64,000 bases of DNA from Lamellibrachia columna (taxonomy: Eukaryota > Annelida > Polychaeta > Sabellida > Siboglinidae), in the NCBI GenBank assembly GCA_963662155.1, contig OY759267.1, positions 12,151,623-12,215,622 of the forward strand, in the 5' to 3' direction. A program made the translations under genes and the position numbers. Positions 55,024 through 64,000 of this stretch are shown here, piece by piece. Position 1 is the first letter of the stretch; the number at the start of each line of letters is the position of its first letter. The notes under the pieces were generated by a model. The model ran no database searches and had not been told where the DNA came from. It saw only the letters and a program-made list of their open reading frames with translations.

Positions 55024-57987
55024 ATGACTAAGAAATACAAGCATATGACACTATTAAGGGAAACTGAATAGTTTTTTCATCGGAAGCCGAAACGACATGT
55101 GAAAGGGCAAAATTTAACCAGCAAAAATAAGTCTGGCGAAATTATGGATTATGTGATAAATCACCTTGCACTATAAGCTCGCAGAACCCTGTGATTATGA
55201 CTATGACACGTTAAGAGACGATTTTGTGAGGGCCAGATTAGTTGCCGGAATAAGACACGAACAACTGTCTGTAAAACTAAAACATGACACAATTTTGACG
55301 GAAAAAAACTATCGACCAAGCACGCCAGAAGAGGCGTTAAAGAAGAAGTTGACGGTTGTACTATATAGGCTGCAAGAACGCGCTACTCGGTAGGGGCAAA
55401 AGCAAAAGTAAAAGTATTGTTAATAATATAAAAATCTGTTTCAAAGAAGACCAAAGTGGTAAAGATTAACTACGGGACATTTTGCACCAGCAAACACATT
55501 GGAAGAGTACCTGATAACAAGAATTGTGCTGAATACGTATTAATGAGCACCGTGGAGAATAAAATAACCAACAATGACCAACAAACACTACAGTCAAACA
55601 TTTAGTTTCGCATTGACACAGGTGCAGACGAAATTTTATCATAAAGGAAGTGTACAAGAAACTATATGTCAATTCTCTCAAAGCTCCAAGCAAAAAATTC
55701 TGGTGTGGCGACAAAAGCGTGCTTAACACTGGTGGGCATGATCACACCCGTCCTACGGGGAGACCAAAAAATCTACGTTGTCAAGTCATTGCTGGGCAAC
55801 TCAATAAAAGAGGCACTGCAGCTGATCTGAAGAGTTGAGTCTGTTGAAGGCACAATTGATTATCAGAAGTTATCGGATCTGTGAAGGTATCGGCAAGATG
55901 GAAGTTTCTTACACACACAATCATTTTGAAGGAAGATACCCAGCTTTTCGCCATCATCGAACCAAAAAAAGTACCTCTACCATCGATGACAGATCTTGAA
56001 TGCACAGAATAGTATTATATGGATGATAGTAGTGTTTGGTGATGAGCGCATCCAGGCTGTTCTCAGAAGACTTCAAAGTGCCATGGTCACGTTGAAAAAA
56101 AAGTGCAAGTTCCCCAATTCTAAAAGTGAAGTTGTTGGCCCAAACATCTGAAGTGAGCCTAGATCTCGAGAAAATCAAAGCATTTATAGAACATGCCAGA
56201 ACTAACAGACATCATCTCAATAGCAATGTGCCACAGATACTCGCAAAGATCCTGAGACCTATTTGATCTGAACGGGTTTAACTATCTCATTGTGGTAGAC
56301 TACCTATCAGCATTTGCAGAAATTGCCATATTGAACGGCACCACCTCACCTTCGTTCGTGAACAACACTACTTGCATACCGAACTTGCATTGTTAAAGGT
56401 TACAGCTTTTGCAGAACTGTTGAGTGGACGGAAACTGTGAACAGCCATAACAATAATAATAATAATAATAGATAATATTGAGGTTCCAGCTGATTCAGAT
56501 TGACCTACGGATGAACCATCGTGCGCCTCTCCACCCACTGCCTCTTGTTGATATCGGCGGCGTGGAAGTGTCGAGTTGTGCAATTCATGTAGCGTAAAGT
56601 ATGGTTTTATCACATATCCCTTTTCCTGCCATAGTTCGACGTACATAACTGCCTGATACATTAATCCGAATAACATGACCGTTCTAGGTAAATTGCCGGC
56701 TTAGAAGTATTGTCTCGATGCTCAGCATATTGGGACTTTGCAAATACTTCATATATCTGAACTGTACAGAAGACGACAGAAGATGGAGAACCAGTCATTC
56801 ATAGTAAATCAAACCTTAGAATGTGAAAGTCTCTACCGTCAGCGTAAACAAGGTCCCGAATGCACAATTATGCCTCATTGTCTTTGTCGCATTGAAGCGG
56901 AACACATTAAAAAGCGTGTATTATGCCTTTGGTGGTGTCACGATTTTAAATTTCAGTGCTGCATCTAAGAAGAGAGTTAAAAACTGGCCACTTTCTTCAC
57001 AAACTTGGTTAGGTTATATGTATCGACGAGGTTTGAGTGCCAAAGTCACTGGGTTTATTGGTGCGTCTTATGGAAGGAAGGAAAGAAACGGCAAGTTTGA
57101 TGTTCGCAGAAGCGTGGACTACAAAGGTTTTAACAACGCAAGGTTCTACCACCTATCACCGAAGCCTTTGGAAGTCGACTGTCAAGTCGGAATAACCAAC
57201 TTTGGACCTAAAAAGTACGAATGGGCCAGCGATGAAGCATAGAGGTCACTAATTCCGATTATGTTGCCGCCTAATTTCGTCCTTGGACTATCTGAAGATG
57301 ATTCACTCTATATGGAAGTTTTACGAACAAGTCGTGCTACACAGCGCAATGTCGGTGTACAGCAACCAAATTATCATGCACAATTTTTATTGCTTGGCGT
57401 GGAGAAACAAGCTGCAGGAAAGAACAAACACCTCAGCCGTAGCATTTGTCGTTGAAACTAATTTGCGACAAATATGCATATTATAATTTGTTCATCGTGC
57501 AGACCTCAGTGCAGGCTTCACTGGCCAATGCCTAGACTAAAATGAATTTGTCAGTGCAACCAAATTTCGAGAGAAATTCCCAGATCGATTGATCGAATCA
57601 AACGCTTTTGAAAAATCGACGAATGCGATGTAAAAGCTGTTTGCTTTGTTCTGCTGCCTTTTCTTGCAGTTATCGTAATGTCGACTATAAAGCGTGATGA
57701 ACGAAATCCGCATTACGGTTCTGGAGAAACATCATTTGCAGCAACTGACACAACATTTTTGCAAAGATTTTAACTTCAAAGTAGCGAGATTCTGCGATAG
57801 TTGCCGCAATCCTGCCGCCCTCTTTTACGATGTTTAACATCAGCGCATCTCTGAAGTCCCGTCGTAGTTCACCAGATTCCATATTCTATGATACGTCGCG
57901 CGGTAAACAAATTTCAACGACTCCGACCAGATAAACACGCTGATCTACAAGTATGAGACAAATTAGCTATTATCATCACTGTCTTAA
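55024..57987 (+). repeat. Array copy 3 (2964 bp)
   Basis: Practically identical to copy 2. It shares T in CAAATTATCATG with copy 2 (C in copies 1 and 4) and G at 55502 with copy 4. Internal pieces: gag 55024-55392, protease 55600-55834, RT from 55995, integrase 56259-56376, LINE RT on - 57503-57924. Confidence 0.9.
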
Positions 57988-60917
57988 ATGACTAAGAAAT
58001 ACAAGCATATGACACTATTAAGGGAAACTGAATAGTTTTTTCATCGGAAGCCGAAACGACATGTGAAAGGGCAAAATTTAACCAGCAAAAATAAGTCTGG
58101 CGAAATTATGGATTATGTGATAAATCACCTTGCACTATAAGCTCGCAGAACCCTGTGATTATGACTATGACACGTTAAGAGACGATTTTGTGAGGGCCAG
58201 ATTAGTTGCCGGAATAAGACACGAACAACTGTCTGTAAAACTAAAACATGACACAATTTTGACGGAAAAAAACTATCGACCAAGCACGCCAGAAGAGGCG
58301 TTAAAGAAGAAGTTGACGGTTGTACTATATAGGCTGCAAGAACGCGCTACTCGGTAGGGGCAAAAGCAAAAGTAAAAGTATTGTTAATAATATAAAAATC
58401 TGTTTCAAAGAAGACCAAAGTGGTAAAGATTAACTACGGGACATTTTGCACCAGCAAACACATTGGAAGAGTACCTGATAACAAGAATTGTGCTGAATAC
58501 GTATTAATGAGCACCGTGGAGAATAAAATAACCAACAATGACCAACAAACACTACAGTCAAACATTTAGTTTCGCATTGACACAGGTGCAGACGAAATTT
58601 TATCATAAAGGAAGTGTACAAGAAACTATATGTCAATTCTCTCAAAGCTCCAAGCAAAAAATTCTGGTGTGGCGACAAAAGCGTGCTTAACACTGGTGGG
58701 CATGATCACACCCGTCCTACGGGGAGACCAAAAAATCTACGTTGTCAAGTCATTGCTGGGCAACTCAATAAAAGAGGCACTGCAGCTGATCTGAAGAGTT
58801 GAGTCTGTTGAAGGCACAATTGATTATCAGAAGTTATCGGATCTGTGAAGGTATCGGCAAGATGGAAGTTTCTTACACACACAATCATTTTGAAGGAAGA
58901 TACCCAGCTTTTCGCCATCATCGAACCAAAAAAAGTACCTCTACCATCGATGACAGATCTTGAATGCACAGAATAGTATTATATGGATGATAGTAGTGTT
59001 TGGTGATGAGCGCATCCAGGCTGTTCTCAGAAGACTTCAAAGTGCCATGGTCACGTTGAAAAAAAAGTGCAAGTTCCCCAATTCTAAAAGTGAAGTTGTT
59101 GGCCCAAACATCTGAAGTGAGCCTAGATCTCGAGAAAATCAAAGCATTTATAGAACATGCCAGAACTAACAGACGTCATCTCAATAGCAATGTGCCACAG
59201 ATACTCGCAAAGATCCTGAGACCTATTTGATCTGAACGGGTTTAACTATCTCACTGTGGTTAGACTACCTATCAGCATTTGCAGAAATTGCCATATTGAA
59301 CGGCACCACCTCACCTTCGTTCGTGAACAACACTACTTGCATACCGAACAATAGCATTGTTAAAGGTTACAGCTTTTGCAGAACTGTTGAGTGGACGGAA
59401 ACTGTGAACAGCCATAACAATAATAATAATAATAATAATAGATAATATTGAGGTTCCAGCTGATTCAGATTGACCTACGGATGAACCATCGTGCGCCACT
59501 CCACCCACTGCCTCTTGTTGATATCGGCGGCGTGGAAGTGTCGAGTTGTGCAATTCATGTAGCGTAAAGTATGGTTTTATCACATATCCCTTTTCCTGCC
59601 ATAGTTCGACGTACATAACTGTCTGATACATTAATCCGAATAACATGACCGTTCTAGGTAAATTGCCGGCTTAGAAGTATTGTCTCGATGCTCAGCATAT
59701 TGGGACTTTGCAAATACTTCATATATCTGAACTGTACAGAAGACGACAGAAGATGGAGAACCAGTCATTCATAGTAAATCAAACCTTAGAATGTGAAAGT
59801 CTCTACCGTCAGCGTAAACAATGTCCCGAATGCACAATTATGCCTCATTGTCTTTGTCGCTTTGAAGCGGAACACATTAAAAAGCCTTCCTACGGAGCGT
59901 GTATTATGTAAACGCCTTTGGTGGTGTCACGATTATAAATTTCAGTGCTGCATCTAAGAAAAGAGTTAAAAACTGGCCACTTTCTTCACAAACTTGATTA
60001 GGTTGTATGTATCGACGAGGTTTGAGTGCCAAAGTCACTGGGTTTATTGGTGCATCTTATGGAAGGAAGGAAAGAAACGGCAAGTCTGATGTTCGCAGAG
60101 GCGTGGACTACAAAGGTTTTAATAAAGCAAGGTTCTACCACCTATCACCGAAGCCATTTGGAAGTCGACTGTCAAGTCGGAATAACCAACTTTGGACCTA
60201 AAAAGTACGAATGGGCCAGCGATGAAGCATAGAGGTCACTAATTCCGATTATGTTGCCGCCTAATTTAGTCCTTGGACTATCTGAAGATGATTCACTCAA
60301 GTTTTACGGACAAGTCGTGCTACACAGCGCAATGTCTGTCGGTGTACAGCAACCAAATTACCATGCACAATTTTTATTGCTTGGCGTGGAGAAACAAGCT
60401 GCAGGAAAGAACAAACACCTCAGCTGTAGCATTTGTCGTTGAAACTAATTTGCGACAAATATGCATATTATAATTTGTTCATCGTGCAGACCTCAGTGCA
60501 GGCTTCACTGGCCAATGCCTAGACTAAAATGAATTTGTCAGTGCAACCAAATTTCGAGAGAAATTCCCAGATCGATTGATCGAATCAAACGCTTTTGAAA
60601 AATCGACGAATGCGATGTAAAAGCTGTTTGCTTTGTTCTGCTGCCTTTTCTTGCAGTTATCGTAATGTCGACTATGAAGCGTGATGAACGAAATCGCACA
60701 CGGTTCTGGAGAAACATCATTTGCAGCAACTGACACCAAATTTTTGCAAAGATTTTAACTTCAAAGTAGCGAGATTCTGCGATAGTTGCCGCAATTCTGC
60801 CGCCCTCTTTTACGATGTTTAAAATCAGCGCATCTCTAAAGTCCTGTCGTAGTTCACCAGATTCCCAGATTCCATATTCTATGATACGTCGCGCGGTAAA
60901 CAAATTTCAACGACTCC
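57988..60917 (+). repeat. Array copy 4, diverged 3' half
   Basis: Identical to copy 3 up to about 59170, then diverged: GACGTCATC for GACATCATC, extra bases in CACTGTGGTTAGAC and AACAATAGCATTG, one more TAA unit, and a 23-bp segment (CTTCCTACGGAGCG region near 59887) absent in other copies. Homology ends at CAACGACTCC (60917), where the others run into the spacer. Internal pieces: gag 57988-58356, protease 58564-58798, integrase about 59223-59345. Confidence 0.9.
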
Positions 60918-61030
60918 CCGGAGTCACCTCAATCACAAAGTGCTCATACTTCTTCAGCTTTTGCGCCCAACAGCTGTCTTCGATGTGTCGTAGTTCGCGC
61001 TGAAGCTTCGACTTGGTTTATGCATGATGC
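60473..61030 (-). pseudogene. LINE RT fragment at the array's right edge
   Basis: Longest of the four LINE RT pieces. On the - strand from 61030: KSKLQRELRHIEDSCWAQKL (the linker between endonuclease and RT in this family), a jump at about 60917, then DFRDALILNIVKEGG, FYIAFVDFSKAFDSINR in another frame and KFGCTDKFILV. The part beyond 60917 is absent from the other three copies, so this edge is closer to the original insertion. Confidence 0.7.
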
Positions 61031-61546
61031 AGCTTACGACTGAGGATGACTAAGACGTTCCTGAAGTATAGTGTGGTTACCGCATGAATCATTTTAATCA
61101 AACCAATCCAGCCACACCCCGGAAACTACTTTGACTGAAATCACCATTATGATTCAACGACCAAGAAGGTGGTTGAACGATGTGTTGTGGAATGCCTATG
61201 CCCAGCCAAAATTGGCTGGGCATAAAGTCATCCAATGCATCTAGCTCCTCCAGCCGTCTTTTGTCTTGTCACTAGAATCCATAAGATAGTGGACGAGTGA
61301 GGTTGACATTACTTAACTCTCACTATAATTTATTTACGCACAAGTCACGATATCACCCGTCAGTCAGCAACATCGTAAAAAAATTCGTCCTGTGAAGCAA
61401 CAGGCGGCCCAGGCGATATGGTCGCTTTTCATTGACCAAAGCAGCAGTGGAATTTAGCAGTCCCCTCTATACGACTGAGGCTCTACTTAGGACTGCACTG
61501 CTGAATTCCGTAGAAGTGCCCTAAACATTTTCTGTCATTGTATGTC
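61031..61546. other. Unassigned, with a 12-bp hairpin
   Basis: Hairpin arms TATGCCCAGCCA and TGGCTGGGCATA with an AAAT loop at 61196-61223. No coding recognised. Confidence 0.45.
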
Positions 61547-61635
61547 TACCCGAGGAGGATCAGATCAAGGAGATCGGAGCTGGATACACACTATTCTGGA
61601 GTGGACGAGGAACAAAGGAGCTGTGAGAGACAATG
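61547..61635 (+). pseudogene. LINE endonuclease fragment
   Basis: Reads LPEEDQIKEIGAGYTLFWSG and RGTKEL, then stop. GAGYTLFWSGR is characteristic of the endonuclease domain of the craniofacial development protein 2-like LINE family. Only about 25 codons are present. Confidence 0.6.
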
Positions 61636-62400
61636 CGGCAAAAAGAAATTCTTCACGGACACCCAGAAGTTTTTAACAAAAAAGTAAGAGCTGGAAGTAG
61701 GCTAACCAGGATTGTCCTTAATGATGTTTTTTGAAGAGAACAAATGGTTCAATGATACTCTCAACTTCATATTTTAGACAACAATCAATTGGTGTCCTAA
61801 TCCTCAGCATGTTATTCTAATCTAGCTTTGCAAAATATTATATCATCTTTATATTTATCTTTGTGGAAGTTTTTTAATTTTAATTTGATTTTTATTTGTT
61901 TTATGCTTCGCATCATTCTATTAAATAAAATAAATGGTCTTTTCTCACTCTTTCGGGTTGCTACCAAGTTCTCACTTGATTTGGGAAAGCCTAGGACATA
62001 CACAATTTTTATGCATTCTTTATGCCATTCCTTCAAATTGCTAGCATTGGTTATTCATGCTCAGGAAAATCCAAGGGAACAGTTCGCACTATTTTTAGCC
62101 GTGGTACCATTTTCATAAATGTATTCTCTTCCAAGGTTGATTTAGGGGCCAGAACCGGCAGGAACGAAATTTTTTAGATATCATTTAGTCTAAACCTTTT
62201 GGCGTCATTAACATAAATAAAAATTACTGAAAAGGCTGTCAGATTGGTACCTGCAATCTCATGTCACGCATTTTCAACACCATACCTTCATCACACCTCC
62301 GCTTTAACATCAGCTGATTTTATCGATATATTCTTATGTACTTTAAATAAAGTTGTTGGCTGGTACCTTCTGTTACAGGCTTTAGCGATGCATCTAGTGT
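61636..62400. other. AT-rich, no gene seen
   Basis: Overlapping opposite frames at 61812-62118 are not recognised. Confidence 0.4.
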
Positions 62401-63075
62401 GGTAGTGAGTAGTTGTGCTTGTCACTTCTGCTTTCAGCTAGCTTTGGCGTAAAGCAGACGGAGTGCGTAAACTCTTACCTGCCATTACAGGTAATCCTAA
62501 GGTAAAACACGGACACCCAGCTCCTACAAAAACATTTGGATTTTCCTGAGGCAAGAATCTTGCCGCTAAACCTCCTCGAGGTATCCAATGGAAACTTGTC
62601 AGCACGAAAGCACCAGGCAAATCAGGCGAAGAATCTCGGAGCAATATGGGGCCCTAGAGGTGCATTGTGCATGACACAACAGCTATGTCCTAGCTATGGG
62701 AAGATGTTTTTTCCGGGGGCAACCTTTCCGATAATAGATGTTCTCCGCTGCACGCTGCAGACTACATTGGTCCAAAGAATAATCTATACGGCGCAAGGCA
62801 AACTATACTTAATCCTCTGCGCAGGCAACACCGTAAACACATTTAACTTCTCAACGACGACTGGGAACCGCGGCGCCTGGCAGTCCTGAGAAGTTGGTAT
62901 TGGGATCCCAGCACGAGAGCAAACTGGGAGTGATGGTCGCACAAAAACGACGCCAGTGTTAGAACCTACTTAGGAATGCCCCTCCTACCCCAATCAGGGG
63001 ACGCTCCAAGAGAACGCGGGATAAAAAGGCTCGTTCAACTAACTCGTGGGTGAAGCACCACGGTCAGTGGGATTG
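62401..63075 (+). other. Probable 5' leader of the downstream LINE
   Basis: GC-richer than its flanks and directly upstream of the LINE endonuclease start. The 117-codon frame 62536-62889 matches no family. The segment ends with a reading like WDCTICNRK just before the endonuclease. Leader assignment is inferred from position. Confidence 0.35.
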
Positions 63076-63280
63076 TACTATATGTAATCGAAAAACAAAA
63101 AAATTACTATTGGAAGGTGGAATGTAAGAACATTACTGGTCTTGAACAATGGCGGTACACGTAGACGTCCTGCATTTATTGCAAAGGAGCTCGGTCGTTA
63201 AAAGTAGATATCACTGCATTATCAGAAATACGATTCGCAGATGCAAAAGAGCTGCATGAAAAAGGATACGACTGATAGAG
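63076..63280 (+). pseudogene. LINE endonuclease N-terminus
   Basis: Reads KKITIGRWNVRTLLVLNNGG, RRRPAFIAKELGR, a stop, VDITALSEIRFADAKELHEK and GYD. The WNVRTL start and the DI-ALSE(T/I)R motif (catalytic Glu) are diagnostic for the endonuclease of the same LINE family as 61547-61635 and the array's - strand RT pieces. The rest of the element is missing downstream. Confidence 0.7.
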
Positions 63281-64000
63281 AACATTAATTGAATCACTGA
63301 TGGCGATTTCGGACCACCTCATAAAAATGTGCATATACATCCAGATAAACAATAACGCTTTTCAAGTTGATCTCTATATATAATTTTCTGTCATTCACTA
63401 ATGGTCGCTGCAAATTGTTTTTCCAGAACTGTTTAATCACGATTTTCACATTACAACTACAAGAAAAGACAGCCGAACAAAACAAACAGCTTTTACATCG
63501 TTTTCGTTGATAGTCCAAGGGCGAAATTAAGTTGCAACATAATGGGAATTATTCACATCGATGCTTCGTTGCTTACCTAATATTACTTTGCAAGTCCAAA
63601 GTTGGCTATCTGAAATATTCTATCAGATAGCCAACTATATGTTGTTATTCGATTAATCTTTGTTTTTTTAACCCTTCATCACTTCAAAAATATTTGTCAC
63701 TAAAACAGCGCGTCTGCTGATTTGCATATCTATGCGTTAAATTTATATAAAAATATTCTATGTATCGTAGTTTAAATTAGCAACTCCGAAAACGGATTTT
63801 AAGACAATGTTTGATAGATTGTGAGATTTCTTGAGGAAATATCGTGAGTTTATAGTGGTCAGGAGCAAATTTTCTTATCCATGTGATAAATTTGTATTCA
63901 ATAATTTGGTCATTCACGTAACCATACTCTAAAAATATACGTTTGTACACCTAATTTTTATTGTTTGGATTGTAAAATTCGAGATATCTAGGAAAGTAGT
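63281..64000. other. No gene seen; one hairpin
   Basis: 63600-63636 forms a hairpin with 13-bp arms AGTTGGCTATCTG and CAGATAGCCAACT. The rest is AT-rich. Confidence 0.5.

Larger units (their letters stand above)
49383..60917 (+). repeat. Four-copy tandem array of chimeric retroelement block
   Basis: Copy 1 49563-52059, copy 2 52060-55023, copy 3 55024-57987, copy 4 57988-60917. Copies 2 and 3 are each exactly 2964 bp and differ by only a few bases (for example A at 52538 but G at 55502 and 58466). Each copy contains Ty3-type gag, protease or RT, and integrase pieces on +, an unassigned block, and a LINE RT piece on -. The 3' part of copy 1 equals that of copies 2-3, the 5' part of copy 4 equals that of copies 2-3, while the 5' part of copy 1 and the 3' part of copy 4 are diverged. 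Similarity ends at 60917. Confidence 0.95.

Overview
The window looks like intergenic, repeat-dense nuclear DNA from an invertebrate animal. It is AT-rich, carries long (TA)n and (CGTG)n microsatellites, has no operons or bacterial signals, shows spliceosomal-type splice sites, and almost every recognisable coding stretch belongs to a transposable element. The element mix (CR1/L2-like LINEs, a second endonuclease/reverse-transcriptase LINE family, Ty3-type LTR elements, hAT-like and piggyBac-like DNA transposons, a tRNA-derived SINE) is typical of marine invertebrates such as lophotrochozoans or invertebrate deuterostomes. I cannot place it more precisely. No host gene is recognised with confidence; one weak two-exon candidate (42542-46711) is recorded.

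Layout. 0.9-11.6 kb: a broken CR1-like LINE. ORF1 and the start of its endonuclease lie on the + strand, the next endonuclease piece lies on the - strand, and a C-terminal piece lies at 11.2-11.56 kb on the + strand. Between them are an inverted repeat with about 380-bp arms, satellite-like monomers, TA hairpins, and a second CR1-like reverse transcriptase (6.8-8.3 kb, - strand) with two truncated tandem copies. 12.3-17.0 kb: a nearly complete Ty3-type LTR retrotransposon with matching LTR ends but several coding lesions. 17.0-22.8 kb: a LINE ORF1 remnant, a TTF-finger/hAT-like pseudogene behind a promoter-like triple-CCAAT block, and a three-copy tandem repeat of about 490 bp. 25.258-27.592 kb: a bounded, internally deleted hAT-like element with 7-bp terminal identity and a 6-bp target duplication. 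27.7-30.9 kb: a diverged 165-bp repeat family, one copy holding a pentanucleotide microsatellite, another CR1-like copy, and a piggyBac-like N-terminal remnant.

32-41.8 kb: mostly non-coding repeats, including a duplicated block with a perfect 24-bp palindrome, a 34-copy 41-bp G-rich minisatellite (33915-35308), a small CR1-like remnant, a hAT-type terminal remnant and (TA)n arrays. 42-48 kb: promoter-like motif clusters, the weak two-exon candidate, a LINE C-terminus, a SINE and a frameshifted pseudogene of a Lys/Arg-rich protein family. 49.4-60.9 kb: the most striking structure, four head-to-tail copies of a chimeric retroelement block (Ty3-type gag, protease, RT and integrase pieces joined to an opposite-strand LINE RT piece). 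The inner copies are nearly identical with a period of exactly 2964 bp, and the outer flanks are diverged. 60.9-63.3 kb: scattered pieces of the same second LINE family, including its endonuclease start.

The genes do not form a pathway. The story is structural: nested insertion, inversion, internal deletion and unequal exchange among decayed mobile elements.
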